DNA from: Actinomycetes bacterium
GTDB lineage: Bacteria > Actinomycetota > JAICYB01
Assembly (NCBI GenBank): GCA_025934435.1
Contig: JAICYB010000013.1
Location: forward strand, 1 to 64,000
Length of the DNA stretch: 64,000 nucleotides
Reading direction: 5' to 3'
Part shown: positions 7,869-17,034 of the stretch, one piece after another
Layout: every line of letters begins with the position of its first letter
Position numbering within the stretch: the first letter of the stretch is position 1
Translations under genes and position numbers: made by a program
The notes under the pieces: model-generated
The model's database searches: none
What the model saw: only the letters and a program-made list of their open reading frames with translations
What the model was told of the DNA's origin: nothing

Positions 7869-9959
7869 TCAGATCGCTGCGAGCGCCCGCAGTGCCGCGG
7901 CGATGTCGGACGACTGCGGCAGGATCGCGTCTTCGAGCGTCGGCTCGTAGGCGACGTGCGTGCGTTTCGCGCCGACACGCATAACGGGTGCGTCCAGATC
8001 GAAGAAGCAGTTCTCGGTCACGTGCGCGACGACCTCGGCGCCGAAGCCGAAGTCGGTGATGTCCTCGTGAACGACGAGCAGTCGTGACGTCTTCGCGACC
8101 GACTCGCACACCGCTTCCTTGTCCCACGGCCAGAGCGAGCGAAGGTCGATGATCTCGACGGACAACCCCGTCTCACGCGCGGCCTGGACACTGCGCTGGA
8201 CCGTGGCGCCGTACGTTACGAGCGTTATGTCGTCGCCGCGCGTCACGTACGTCGCCTTCCCGAACGGGATCTTGTAATCGGCTGACGGGAACGGGTCGCG
8301 GTTGTACATCTGCCGGTACAGGTGCTTGTGCTCGAGGAACAGCACGGGGTCTTCACACTCGAACGCCGTTCGCAGCAGTCCGGCGGCGTCCCGCGCGCGC
8401 GACGGCATCACGACGAAGAGCCCGGGGATGTGCGTGAAGATCGCTTCGCCCGACTGCGAGTGCCAGATGGCGCCGCCTTGCAGGTAACCGCCGATCGCCA
8501 CGCGAAGCACCATCGGGACGGACCACTGCCCGTCCGAACGCCACCTCGTCGTCGCGGCTTCCGTCTTGATCTGCTGCATCGCCGTCCAGATGTAGTCGAA
8601 GAACTGGATCTCCGGGGATGGACGAAGGCCGCGGACGGCTTGCCCGATCGCGCGGCCGATGATGTTCGCTTCCGCGAGCGGCGTGTTGAAGCAGCGCGCT
8701 TTGCCGAACTTCCGTTGCAGTCCGTGCGTGATCCCGAAGACGCCGCCTTTGCCGGCGACCGCTTCGAGGGCTTCGTCCGTCGGCGCATCGGCGACGTCTT
8801 CACCGAAGACGCGGATGCGTTCGTCGCGCTCCATGAGTTCGTGAAGCGTGAGACGGATGGATTCGCCGTACGTCACGACGTCGCCGGTATCACCGGGGTC
8901 GCCTTCAGTGACGTCCGGGAGCGGCCCGGTGACATTCTCGAGCACGGTTACCGGATCGGGCCGTCGCGCGGCGAGTGCATGCGTCGCCGCTTCGGCGACG
9001 TGCTCCTTCGCTTCCCGGCGGATGGCGGCTGCGTCCTCGTCGGAGAGGATCTGCGCTTCGATCAGTTCACGCTCGAGCTGATCGATGGGGTCGTACTCCT
9101 GCTCCTCGGCCAGCTCGGCGGGTGAGCGGTACTTGCGTTGGTCGTCGGAGAGCGAATGCGAATACGGACGGGTCACGATCGCGTGGACCAGACCGGGACC
9201 TTCACCGGCGCGCACTCGCTCGATCGCCTTCTTGCCTTTCGTTCGCACCTCGAAGTAGTCGCGTCCGTCGACCTTGTGGATCGCGAGACCGCGGAAACCC
9301 CGGACGAGCTCGGAGACCGGCGCCGGATGTTGATCGTCGGCGGGGACAGATATCGCGTAGCCGTTATCGGCGACGACGAACAGCACCGGAAGGTGCAATG
9401 TGCACGCGCTGTTCAACGCTTCCCAGAACTCGCCTTGCGAGCACGCACCTTCTCCTAAAGAAACGTAGGTGAGCTCGTCGCCGTAAGCCTCACAACCAGG
9501 AAGGCCCGGACGACGCACGATGTAGCGTCCGGCTTCGGCGCAACCGACCGCCGGGATCACCTGCGAACCCGTCGCCGACGACTCGGTCACGATGTTGCGG
9601 TCGGGGAAGCTCCAGTGACACGGCATCTGGCGCCCACCGGACGACGGATCGTCGGCCGAGCCGACCGAGGCGAGCAGCATGTCCTTCGCGCTGACGCCGA
9701 GGCCGAGCGCGAGCGCGCCGTCGCGGTAGTACGGGAAGAACCAGTCGTAGCCGGGGCGAAGGTGCCGGGCGAGCCCGAGGTAGAGCGCTTCGTGACCGGC
9801 CCCCGAGATCTGGAAGAAGGCCTTCGACTGCCGAAGGAGCGCGATCTCGCGGTCGTCGATGGCCCGGGAGATGCACGCGAGGCGGAAGTCTTCGATCGCC
9901 TCGTCCGCAGCGATACCGCGATGTTTCCGGGGGGCCGCCCTCGTCTGCGCCTTCGCCAC
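7869..9959 (-). CDS. 2-oxoacid dehydrogenase E1, fused alpha-beta
   Basis: A 696-residue thiamine-diphosphate enzyme with both E1 subunits in one chain. Residues about 25-330 are the alpha part: GAGHEALYLG, the PYYRDGALALGLG segment, and the ThDP/Mg motif from GEGACSQGEFWEALNSA to ADN. Residues about 360-696 are the beta part: FGEDVADA, NTPLAEANIIGRAIG, and the C-terminal transketolase domain. It would decarboxylate a 2-oxoacid, most likely a branched-chain one judging by similarity to BCKDH E1. No E2 or E3 gene is next to it, so it must draw on lipoyl-carrying partners elsewhere. Confidence 0.88.
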   Translation of the reverse strand: MAKAQTRAAPRKHRGIAADEAIEDFRLACISRAIDDREIALLRQSKAFFQISGAGHEALYLGLARHLRPGYDWFFPYYRDGALALGLGVSAKDMLLASVGSADDPSSGGRQMPCHWSFPDRNIVTESSATGSQVIPAVGCAEAGRYIVRRPGLPGCEAYGDELTYVSLGEGACSQGEFWEALNSACTLHLPVLFVVADNGYAISVPADDQHPAPVSELVRGFRGLAIHKVDGRDYFEVRTKGKKAIERVRAGEGPGLVHAIVTRPYSHSLSDDQRKYRSPAELAEEQEYDPIDQLERELIEAQILSDEDAAAIRREAKEHVAEAATHALAARRPDPVTVLENVTGPLPDVTEGDPGDTGDVVTYGESIRLTLHELMERDERIRVFGEDVADAPTDEALEAVAGKGGVFGITHGLQRKFGKARCFNTPLAEANIIGRAIGQAVRGLRPSPEIQFFDYIWTAMQQIKTEAATTRWRSDGQWSVPMVLRVAIGGYLQGGAIWHSQSGEAIFTHIPGLFVVMPSRARDAAGLLRTAFECEDPVLFLEHKHLYRQMYNRDPFPSADYKIPFGKATYVTRGDDITLVTYGATVQRSVQAARETGLSVEIIDLRSLWPWDKEAVCESVAKTSRLLVVHEDITDFGFGAEVVAHVTENCFFDLDAPVMRVGAKRTHVAYEPTLEDAILPQSSDIAAALRALAAI

Positions 9960-10001
9960 GGCTAGAACATACCCCCGCCACGCGACATAGTCGTTGGTCC
10001 G

Positions 10002-11060
10002 TTAGGACGGAAGGAGCTCTAGTCCTTTGACGTCCTCGATAGCGACGACGGCTCGGTCGAGGATGGACAGCACGAGCTCCCGCATCCGCTCGTTCGTGAT
10101 CTCGATCTGCCCCGCGGACACGACGGCGTAGATGAAGCAGTAGGTCACGGTCTTCGCGTAATCGAGCTCGAAGTCGTCGTAGGTGATCCCACGCGCCGCG
10201 AGCGCGTCGAGGTACCGCTGCTTGAGACGCGTTTCGTGTTCGCGACGCACATCCGTACGCAAGCTCTGCGAGATGAAGTACGCGACGTCGTAGGCGCCGC
10301 GTCCTTTGAAGCAGATCTGCCAATCGACGACGGTGAGGTCGGGATGCGATGCGTCCGTTCCGAAGAAGAGGTTGTCGAGGCGGAAGTCGCCGTGACAGAG
10401 CGTGAACGGGGGGACCGAGAGGTTCTCCATGAACCACGGAACGAGGGACGGATAGCGTTCCGCGAAGTCACGGAATCGCGGCGAGATGTGGTCGCCGAAG
10501 ACTTCGAGCGCGCGCGGCAACGCTTGCTGGTACATCCCGGCGATGACGAGGGGGTACGGCTGATCGGAATACTGCGGGAGCCACGCCGGGAAGCCGTCCG
10601 AGTTCCACCAGTGCGCGTGCATCAGGGCGAGCGCATCGATCGCCGTCTCGGCATCTTTGATCGGACAACCGGCGATCTGATCTTCCATCCGCCGTTCGAC
10701 CAGATCTTCGAGCAGCAGGATGAAGTCGCCCGACGCATCGTCGAACTCCGCGTGATAGACCGACGCCGTCTGCAGGGGCGTCCGGCCGGCGGCTTCCTTA
10801 TAGAAGGCGATCTCCTTCTCGTAGAAGCGGAGCGGGGCGACGACGTTCGATCGCGCGCCGACATCGAGTGTCGGGAGTTTCAAGATGACCGAGGACGGAA
10901 CACCGGTGCCTTCGAGCGTCAAGCGGTAGAGGCGCCCGAGCAAGCCGACGCCGATGCCGATCTGCTCGGAAGAAACCGATGCGACCGTTGCGCCGAGGAT
11001 CTGCGAGAGCCAGTCGGGCGTGATGTCGGTGGCTTCACGTGGGAACGTCACGTCGGTCAT
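10002..11060 (-). CDS. phosphotransferase family protein (APH/EcKinase-like)
   Basis: A 352-residue protein kinase-like small-molecule phosphotransferase. The catalytic loop is C-H-G-D-F-R-L-D-N (about residues 222-230) and the DFG-equivalent is V-V-D-W-Q. An ATP-binding N-lobe has VILKLP as the lysine strand. The spacing fits the ecdysteroid-kinase-like/DUF1679 group of aminoglycoside phosphotransferase relatives. The substrate is unknown. In Actinomycetota such genes often accompany acyl-CoA dehydrogenases, but here none is adjacent. It is divergent from the VOC gene. Confidence 0.8.
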   Translation of the reverse strand: MTDVTFPREATDITPDWLSQILGATVASVSSEQIGIGVGLLGRLYRLTLEGTGVPSSVILKLPTLDVGARSNVVAPLRFYEKEIAFYKEAAGRTPLQTASVYHAEFDDASGDFILLLEDLVERRMEDQIAGCPIKDAETAIDALALMHAHWWNSDGFPAWLPQYSDQPYPLVIAGMYQQALPRALEVFGDHISPRFRDFAERYPSLVPWFMENLSVPPFTLCHGDFRLDNLFFGTDASHPDLTVVDWQICFKGRGAYDVAYFISQSLRTDVRREHETRLKQRYLDALAARGITYDDFELDYAKTVTYCFIYAVVSAGQIEITNERMRELVLSILDRAVVAIEDVKGLELLPS

Positions 11061-11102
11061 CGGCTACCCCTTTGCCTCTCGGTTGCGTTCACAATATGTC
11101 GT

Positions 11103-11690
11103 GTGTCCATCCTGACGCGGCTCGACATACCGGGCACCACGTACGCCTGGACCTCGCTCGCGTTCGGCGTCGAAGACGGGTCGTTCCTCGTGGGCACCGT
11201 CATGTGCGCGATCGGTTCGGAACCGGGCTGGGCCTTCGACGAGCTCCGCGGGGACGCAGCACCGCTCGGGATTCCGACGGATGTCGCGCCGCCGAACGCC
11301 CCTGGGGCGTCGCACCGCAACGGGATCGACCGCATCGATCACGTGGTCTACACCGTCCCGAGCCTCGACGACGCCGTCGACACGTTGACGTCCGTGCTGG
11401 GCACGCCGCCCCGCCGACGCTTCCACCCGCGGGGGCCGGACGGGCCGGAGATGGCGTTCTTCCGCGTGGGCGAATGCTTCATCGAAGTCGTCGGTGCTCG
11501 TGGTGTCACCGCGCAACTGAGCGGCGTTGCGTTCAACTCACCCGATCTCGACGCGACCGTGAAGGCGGTGCGTGAAGCCGGCGGACCGATCGGCGATCCG
11601 AAGACGGCGGTGCAAGGCGGGCGCATCGCGAGCGTGTGGCGCGAACACGTGGGTTACCCGATAGCCGTGATGGAACCGAAACCGCGCTAG
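11103..11690 (+). CDS. VOC (glyoxalase-like) family protein
   Basis: A 195-residue protein whose second half (residues about 75-195) is a vicinal-oxygen-chelate domain: IDHVVYTVPSLDDAVDTLTSVLG, MAFFRVGECFIEVVG, and a C-terminal metal/substrate-side strand. The N-terminal 70 residues (opening VSILTRLDIPGTTYAW) are less conserved. GTG at 11103 is taken as start because it is the first start after the divergent intergenic gap. Catalytic type cannot be told; members include lyases, dioxygenases and resistance proteins. Confidence 0.7.
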   Translation: MSILTRLDIPGTTYAWTSLAFGVEDGSFLVGTVMCAIGSEPGWAFDELRGDAAPLGIPTDVAPPNAPGASHRNGIDRIDHVVYTVPSLDDAVDTLTSVLGTPPRRRFHPRGPDGPEMAFFRVGECFIEVVGARGVTAQLSGVAFNSPDLDATVKAVREAGGPIGDPKTAVQGGRIASVWREHVGYPIAVMEPKPR

Positions 11691-11761
11691 CGAGCTGTGG
11701 CGACGTGCCCTCGCGGCGTGGCATCGTTCCTTCCCGAACGGGTCATCAACCGGAGGACGAC

Positions 11762-12166
11762 ATGGCGACGGTAGAACGCGAGAAGGAATTCAACGCGAGC
11801 GCGGACGACGTGTGGAACGTCATCGGCGACTTCGCGAACATCCAGAAGTGGGCGTCGATCGACGACGTCGAGATCTCCGACGGCGGTAAGACGCGGACGA
11901 TCAACATGGGCGGCAGCAAGATCACCGAACGGCTCGTCGACGAAGGCGAACGCACACAGTCGTACACGCTCGACGAGGGCGGCGCGCTTCCCGTGAAGGG
12001 TTACCGTTCGACGCTCTCGGCGACCGACGCCGGCGACGGCAAGTGCACCGTCCGCTGGGTCGGGAACTTCGAACCCGCCGACGGCACCACCGAAGAGATG
12101 GCCTGCCAGATCATCGGGATGGTCTACGACGGCGGCCTCGCCGGCATGGAGAAAGCCGTCGGCTGA
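11762..12166 (+). CDS. SRPBCC/START-like ligand-binding protein
   Basis: A 134-residue polyketide-cyclase/dehydrase (SRPBCC) family protein: an opening strand with the VWNVIGDFANIQKW motif (about residues 17-31), then the long beta sheet and a closing helix (GGLAGMEKAVG). These proteins form a deep hydrophobic cavity and bind lipids or small aromatics; no specific function is known here. A good ribosome-binding site (ggagga) precedes the ATG. A strong hairpin terminator follows the stop. Confidence 0.82.
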   Translation: MATVEREKEFNASADDVWNVIGDFANIQKWASIDDVEISDGGKTRTINMGGSKITERLVDEGERTQSYTLDEGGALPVKGYRSTLSATDAGDGKCTVRWVGNFEPADGTTEEMACQIIGMVYDGGLAGMEKAVG

Positions 12167-12173
12167 AAAAGAT

Positions 12174-12201
12174 GAGGCCCGCACCCGAAGGTGCGGGCCT
12201 C
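12174..12201. terminator. bidirectional rho-independent-like terminator
   Basis: A perfect 12-bp stem (gaggcccgcacc paired with ggtgcgggcctc) around a four-base cgaa loop lies between the convergent SRPBCC and secreted-protein genes. An A-run (gctgaaaaag) flanks the left side, giving a U-run for the leftward transcript. It is the strongest simple hairpin noticed in the window. Confidence 0.85.
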
Positions 12202-12212
12202 GATGGATCGTC

Positions 12213-12674
12213 TTAACGGTTCGACTTCCTCTGGTCGTGCGGGACGAGGATCGTGAACGATCCTTCGCACGTGTTGGAGCCGGAAACCGTGTAGCTCACC
12301 GTGTAGGTGCGGCCGGTCTTGGTCTTGCCGGCACGGGCAGCGCGCACCGTGCTCTGGGTCGACACGTCGCCGGCGGGATCGCCGACGGTCGCGGGCGAAC
12401 CGGCGTCCGCTGCGGTGACACCCTTGCCATCCGACGAGGTCGTGGTCGTGGTGAAGACGTCACCCGTAGCGCCGCCGGAATAGGTGAACGTGTACGTGTG
12501 GTTCTTGCCGTTCGGCGGCCAGACCTTCATCGGTGCGTTTGTCGTGACGGTTCCCGTTCCGCAGGGCTGGTCTGCTTGGGTCCCGCCGGGGCGTCCCTTC
12601 GCGAAGGCCGCGCCTCCGAACATGGTTGCCGCCGCAAGGACGACGGCGAAGACGAGCTTCAGGTGGGTCCGCAT
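12213..12674 (-). CDS. secreted protein with WPPN motif
   Basis: A 153-residue secreted protein. ATG at 12674 gives a signal peptide (MRTHLKLVFAVVLAAATMFG, cleavage near AFA-KG). The mature chain has KVWPPNGKNHTY and ends in VPHDQRKS. W-P-P-N-x-K near the start and V-P-H-D-Q near the end co-occur in small extracellular beta-sandwich domains of many bacteria. Two cysteines (about residues 38 and 138) could form a disulfide. No enzyme motif is visible, so a surface or matrix role is only a guess. Confidence 0.7.
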   Translation of the reverse strand: MRTHLKLVFAVVLAAATMFGGAAFAKGRPGGTQADQPCGTGTVTTNAPMKVWPPNGKNHTYTFTYSGGATGDVFTTTTTSSDGKGVTAADAGSPATVGDPAGDVSTQSTVRAARAGKTKTGRTYTVSYTVSGSNTCEGSFTILVPHDQRKSNR

Positions 12675-12781
12675 CGAGATCCTTTCTTCCTTCGGGCCGA
12701 CGCTTTGTTCTTCGGCCCTCCGCCTCCGACCTTGACTCCACCCCGTCAACGCCGGGCGGGGGCCGAAGGTGACGCGCTACA

Positions 12782-14197
12782 GTGCCTCCCGTGTCCATCG
12801 ACGACCTCGCCTTCACGCCGGCGACCGAGCTCGCCGAGCTCGTCCGTCTGAAGAAGGTCTCCCCCGTCGAGCTGGTCGAGGTCTACGCGCGCCGCATCGA
12901 GGAGCTGAACCCGAAGCTCGGCGCCTACCTGACGCCGACGCTCGATCGCGCGGCGGACGAAGCGAAGGGAGCCGAAGCGCGTCTCGACGAAGACGACCTC
13001 CCGCCGTTCCACGGCGTGCCGATCTCCATCAAGGACCTGAACGAGACCGCCGGGGTGCGCACCACGCACGGCAACGGCGCGTTCGCCGACCGGATCCCCG
13101 ACTTCGACGACGCAAGCGTCGCTCGCATCAAGCGCGCGGGCTTCCTCATGCTCGGCAAGACGAACACCCCGGAGTTCGGAACAACGCCGTGGACGGAGCC
13201 GCTCGCCTATTTCCCCGCGCGCAATCCATGGGATCTCGAGCGGACGCCCGGCGGTTCGTCCGGTGGCGCCGCGGCGGCCCTCGCGGCGGGGCTGTGCCCG
13301 ATCTCGCACGGCTCGGACGGCGGCGGATCGATCCGCATCCCGTCCTCATGCTGCGGCTTGTTCGGCATCAAACCGTCGCGCGGACGCGTGTCGCATGCAC
13401 CGGGAGGGCAGTCGTTCCTGTCGCAACAGGGTCCGATCGCGCGGACGGTTGCGGACGCAGCCGCACTGCTCGACGTTCTCGCCGGTTACGAGACAGGCGA
13501 CGCGTACTACGCCGGCCCACCCACGACCACATTCGCAGACGAAGTCGGACGCGACCCCGGACGATTGAAGATCGCGTTCACGTCGCGCGCGGACATGAGC
13601 GGGACGGTCGCGCCCGGCAACGCGCAAGCGGTGCGCGACGCAGCAACGCTCCTCGCGTCACTCGGTCACGACGTCACGGAACAAGCGCCGCCGGCGTGGC
13701 CGGACGACATCATCGAGGCGTTCCTCATCTCGTGGTGCGTCGGCACGGCGTCGCAGGATCCCATGCCGCCGCTCGAGTCGATCGAACCGCTCAACCGCGC
13801 GCTCATCGAGGAAGCGAAGAAGATCTCGGCCCCCGACTACGCGCTCGCGCAGCAGCGGATACAGAAAGAAGCCCGTGTGCTCGTGCGGTTCTTCGACGAC
13901 TACGACGTGCTCGTCACGCCGACGGTCGCGACACCGCCGCCGAAGGTCGGCGAGTTCCAGGATCCCGACGCGCCCCTCAACGAGTTCCTCTCCGCCGGGG
14001 GCTTCGTCCCGTTCACACCGCCGTGGAACACGACCGGACAGCCGGCGCTCTCTGTTCCTTTGCACTGGGACGAACACGGCCTTCCCGTCGGCGTGCAGAT
14101 CGTCGGACGTCCCGGACGGGAAGACGTGCTCATCCGCCTCGCCGCGCAGCTCGAGCAAGCGAAACCGTGGGCGGATCGCCGTCCGCCGGTCTCTTAA
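12782..14197 (+). CDS. amidase (amidase-signature family)
   Basis: A 471-residue amidase-signature enzyme. The Ser-cisSer-Lys triad is visible: Lys in PISIKDLNE (about residue 83), and the serines in [16 protein letters not shown] and the following [11 protein letters not shown] loop. These enzymes hydrolyse C-N bonds of amides; many actinobacterial homologues are annotated as aryl-acylamidase or 6-aminohexanoate-dimer hydrolase. Start is GTG 12782 or GTG 12791; the first was kept. The stop overlaps the convergent ArsR gene by four bases. Confidence 0.9.
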   Translation: MPPVSIDDLAFTPATELAELVRLKKVSPVELVEVYARRIEELNPKLGAYLTPTLDRAADEAKGAEARLDEDDLPPFHGVPISIKDLNETAGVRTTHGNGAFADRIPDFDDASVARIKRAGFLMLGKTNTPEFGTTPWTEPLAYFPARNPWDLERTPGGSSGGAAAALAAGLCPISHGSDGGGSIRIPSSCCGLFGIKPSRGRVSHAPGGQSFLSQQGPIARTVADAAALLDVLAGYETGDAYYAGPPTTTFADEVGRDPGRLKIAFTSRADMSGTVAPGNAQAVRDAATLLASLGHDVTEQAPPAWPDDIIEAFLISWCVGTASQDPMPPLESIEPLNRALIEEAKKISAPDYALAQQRIQKEARVLVRFFDDYDVLVTPTVATPPPKVGEFQDPDAPLNEFLSAGGFVPFTPPWNTTGQPALSVPLHWDEHGLPVGVQIVGRPGREDVLIRLAAQLEQAKPWADRRPPVS

Positions 14198-14505
14198 CGC
14201 GCCGCGCGCCGGCGAAGCTTCGCGAGACGCGCGTCCCACTGCGCACCGACATCGCTCATCCACGTCATCGCGTCGCCGAACCGCTCCGGCGTCACGCGGT
14301 AGACGACGGCGCGCCCGTTGCGCTCGGCGCACACGAGTCCGGCTTCGGCGAGCGCGTCGAGGTGCTTGCACACGGCTTGTCGCGTGATCGGGAGGGTGCG
14401 CGCGAGCTCCGTGGAGCTCGCGGCACCGAGGCTCGCGAGCTCGGCGATCACACGCCTTCGCGTGGGATCGCCGAGCGCATCAAAGACGCGCCCGGCATCG
14501 CTCAT
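14194..14505 (-). CDS. ArsR-family transcriptional regulator
   Basis: A 103-residue winged-helix regulator: FDALGDPTRRRVIAEL, the recognition helix ITRQAVCKHLDALAEAGL, and the wing. It lacks the clustered cysteines of metal-sensing ArsR proteins, so it belongs to the non-metal SdpR-like group that accompanies AHSA1/SRPBCC genes. Its ATG overlaps the stop of the SRPBCC gene (ATGA), so the two are one operon. It likely represses its own operon at the inverted repeat 14845-14864. Confidence 0.9.
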   Translation of the reverse strand: MSDAGRVFDALGDPTRRRVIAELASLGAASSTELARTLPITRQAVCKHLDALAEAGLVCAERNGRAVVYRVTPERFGDAMTWMSDVGAQWDARLAKLRRRAAR

Positions 14506-14831
14506 CTCTCGGCCAGCGCGAACCCGATCTCGGGCCGCGGCGTCACGGCGGGTTCGATGCGCGTTTCTTGGATGTGCACGAGGCTGCGATCGCCGATCGG
14601 CTCCACCGTGATCTCGACGCGGGACGGATCGGTGTCGAGGTATCGGAACGTCAGCCGTCGTGGTTCGTCCATCCGCTCGACGACGGCACGCCGTCCGTCG
14701 ATCCGGATGACCTCGCCGAGCGCCACTTCGCCTTCGACCTCGGCGCCGAACCATCCGCCCAGGTCGGAGAGCATGGACCAGGCGCCCGCGGCGTCGGCCG
14801 GTAACGTAACCTCGCGTACCACCGATTCCAT
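14502..14831 (-). CDS. SRPBCC/AHSA1-like protein
   Basis: A 109-residue SRPBCC domain protein (opening MESVVREVTLPADAAG; WSMLSDLGGWFG). It is shorter than typical AHSA1 proteins of about 140 residues. It is coupled by an ATGA overlap to the downstream ArsR gene, an arrangement known widely where the ArsR protein regulates the SRPBCC gene. The start at 14831 lies 14 bases from the operator. Confidence 0.78.
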   Translation of the reverse strand: MESVVREVTLPADAAGAWSMLSDLGGWFGAEVEGEVALGEVIRIDGRRAVVERMDEPRRLTFRYLDTDPSRVEITVEPIGDRSLVHIQETRIEPAVTPRPEIGFALAER

Positions 14832-14844
14832 AACGAAGAGTATA

Positions 14845-14864
14845 GTGCAACCATCCAGTTGCAC
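14845..14864. promoter_or_regulatory. probable ArsR operator (inverted repeat)
   Basis: Perfect 7-bp arms GTGCAAC and GTTGCAC with a 6-bp centre (catcca) lie between the SRPBCC-ArsR operon and divergent clpP. The TGCAACC-N-GTTGCA pattern resembles operators of ArsR proteins linked to SRPBCC genes. It may also affect clpP, whose start is 18 bases to the right. Confidence 0.65.
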
Positions 14865-14881
14865 ATGACAGGAGGCCCGAC

Positions 14882-15517
14882 ATGGCGATGATCCCGATGG
14901 TCATCGAGCAGACCGGCAACACCGAGCGGTCGTTCGACATCTATTCGCGGCTTCTCCGCGACCGCATCATCTTCCTCGGCACGCCGATCGACGACAACGT
15001 GTCGAACCTCATCACCGCGCAGCTGCTCGTCCTCGAACACGAGGATCCCGAGAAGCCGATCAACATGTACATCAACTCGCCGGGCGGTTCGATCACGTCG
15101 CTGTTCGCGATCTACGACGTCATGAACTACGTGAAGCCCGACGTCCAGACGATCTGCATGGGCTTCGCCGCGTCGGCGGCCGCCGTGCTGCTCGCCGCAG
15201 GAACGCCGGGTAAGCGTCTCGCGCTTCCGAACTCGCGCATCCTCATCCACCAGCCGCATGCGCAAGGCGCGCAGGGGCAAGCTGCGGACATCGCGATCTG
15301 GGCCGAGGAGATCCTGCGTCAGCGTTCGCAACTGAACGAGATCCTCGCCGAGCGGACGGGACAGTCCGCCGAGAAGATCGGGAAAGACACCGACCGCGAC
15401 AACATCATGTCGGCGAAGCAGGCCAAGGAGTACGGCCTGATCGACGACATCATCGAGCCGCGGAAGCTGAAGGGATTCGTCCCGTCGATCCCGAAGGAGA
15501 CGAACGGCAACCACTAG
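14882..15517 (+). CDS. clpP: ATP-dependent Clp protease proteolytic subunit
   Basis: A 211-residue ClpP. Catalytic Ser in [14 protein letters not shown] (about residue 99), His in ILIHQPHAQ (about 124) and Asp in [10 protein letters not shown] (about 174) are all present. It forms the barrel protease that degrades proteins delivered by ClpX or ClpC ATPases in the cytoplasm. A strong ggagg precedes the ATG. No second clpP or clpX is nearby, unlike the usual actinobacterial clpP1-clpP2-clpX cluster, so this may be an extra copy. Confidence 0.95.
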   Translation: MAMIPMVIEQTGNTERSFDIYSRLLRDRIIFLGTPIDDNVSNLITAQLLVLEHEDPEKPINMYINSPGGSITSLFAIYDVMNYVKPDVQTICMGFAASAAAVLLAAGTPGKRLALPNSRILIHQPHAQGAQGQAADIAIWAEEILRQRSQLNEILAERTGQSAEKIGKDTDRDNIMSAKQAKEYGLIDDIIEPRKLKGFVPSIPKETNGNH

Positions 15518-15529
15518 TACGATGCCGGG

Positions 15530-16309
15530 ATGCACCCGGTCGGTTGTCACGTTGACGGCGATCAGCCCCTGAAGATCGCGGACGCCCTCGGAGCGGGCTG
15601 CGTCCAGATCTTCTTGTCGGATCCGCAGTCGTTCAAGGCGCCGCCGAAACGCCACGACGAGGATGAGCTGCGAAACTCCCCCGTTCCGATCTACGTGCAC
15701 GCGCCGTACCGCATCAACGTGTGCTCGCCGGCGAGCAACGTCCGATACGGATCGCGCAACGTGTTGAAGTCGACGCTCACGGCTGCCGATCGGATCGGCG
15801 CCGCGGGAGTGATCGTCCACGGCGGGCACGCCGAGGACGACGTCGCCGAGGGCTTCGGGCGCTGGGCCCGCACGATCGAAGACCTGAGCTGCGAAACGCC
15901 GATCCTCATCGAGAACACAGCCGGTGGGAAGAATGCGGTCGCGCGACGCATGGACGACTTCGAGAAGCTCTGGACGAAAGTGCAGGATGTGAATCCCAAG
16001 ATCACGCTCGGCGTCTGCATCGACACGTGTCACGCGCACTCCGCGGGTGAAGATGTGTCGGACGTCATCGAGCGCGTCATCTCATTCGCGGGGAAGGTCG
16101 ATCTCCTTCACGCGAACGACTCGAAGGACGCCGCCGGGAGCGGACGCGACCGTCACTGCACGCTCGGCACCGGCGAGATCGATCCCGAAGCGCTCCGGCA
16201 CATGATCCGCGCGGCGAACGCACCGGTCATCTGCGAGAACAAACAGCCGCAACCCGGCGAAGTCATGCAGTCCGACATGGACTTCGTGCGCGAGGCCCTC
16301 GGCGGTTGA
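15530..16309 (+). CDS. nfo: endonuclease IV (AP endonuclease family 2)
   Basis: A 259-residue TIM-barrel AP endonuclease. The zinc ligands are recognisable in order: H in YVHAPY, H in VIVHGGH, E in ILIENTAGG, D and H in CIDTCHAHSAG, then D/H in NDSKDAAGSGRDRH and E in VICENK. It cuts DNA 5' to abasic sites in base-excision repair. Length is somewhat below the 280 residues of E. coli Nfo. The stop overlaps the TTG start of the methyltransferase (TTGA). Confidence 0.92.
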   Translation: MHPVGCHVDGDQPLKIADALGAGCVQIFLSDPQSFKAPPKRHDEDELRNSPVPIYVHAPYRINVCSPASNVRYGSRNVLKSTLTAADRIGAAGVIVHGGHAEDDVAEGFGRWARTIEDLSCETPILIENTAGGKNAVARRMDDFEKLWTKVQDVNPKITLGVCIDTCHAHSAGEDVSDVIERVISFAGKVDLLHANDSKDAAGSGRDRHCTLGTGEIDPEALRHMIRAANAPVICENKQPQPGEVMQSDMDFVREALGG

Positions 16310-17034
16310 AGCCCGAGCAGGACGCTTACGGGCAGGCGATGCTCGACTATCTCGAAGGCGAGCGGCACTTCAACCCGATCATCGAGCGCGACGACGGGAT
16401 GATCGACGTCGACTTCGGATTGGAGGTCTACTTCGGGAAGCGTTGGACGAAGCCCGAACGCGAAGCGTTGCGTCTCGCGCAAGGCCGCGTCCTCGACGTC
16501 GGAGCGGGAGCCGGACGCGTCGCCCTGTACCTGCAAGAGCGCGGACACGACGTCTTCGCGCTGGACAACTCACCGCTCGCGGTCAAGGTGATGAAACGGC
16601 GGGGCGTCCGCACGGCGAAGGTCCTCGACTTCCGCGACATCGATGCGAAGCACGGCACGTTCGACACCGTCGTGATGTGGGGCAACAACTGGGGGCTCTT
16701 CGGGAGCGAGCGACGCGCGAAGCTCTTGCTGCGACGTCTCCACAAGATGACGAGCGCGGATGCGCGCATCATCGCGCAGACCGTCGACGTCTACGACACG
16801 ACCGAGGGCGCGCATCTCGCCTACCACCGTTTCAATGCCAAGCGCGGGCGCATGCCCGGACAACTCCGCATCCGCGTGCGCTACAAGACCCTGCGCTCCG
16901 CGTGGTTCGACTACCTGATGGTGTCGCCCGAGGAGATGGCCGACGTCGCCGACGGCACCGGCTGGTTCCTCGAACGAATGATCACGTCGCCCGGGTCACC
17001 GGTCTACTACGGCGTCCTCGAGAAGGACGTCTAG
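16306..17034 (+). CDS. class I SAM-dependent methyltransferase
   Basis: A 242-residue Rossmann-fold methyltransferase. Motif I is VLDVGAGAGRVALYL (about residues 64-78), followed by the acidic FALDNSPLAVKVMKRRG and the TFDTVVMWGNNWGLFG region. A TTG start is chosen because it overlaps the preceding stop as TTGA, a junction used repeatedly here. Substrate unknown. The 3' end overlaps the convergent membrane-protein gene by four bases. Confidence 0.85.
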   Translation: MKPEQDAYGQAMLDYLEGERHFNPIIERDDGMIDVDFGLEVYFGKRWTKPEREALRLAQGRVLDVGAGAGRVALYLQERGHDVFALDNSPLAVKVMKRRGVRTAKVLDFRDIDAKHGTFDTVVMWGNNWGLFGSERRAKLLLRRLHKMTSADARIIAQTVDVYDTTEGAHLAYHRFNAKRGRMPGQLRIRVRYKTLRSAWFDYLMVSPEEMADVADGTGWFLERMITSPGSPVYYGVLEKDV

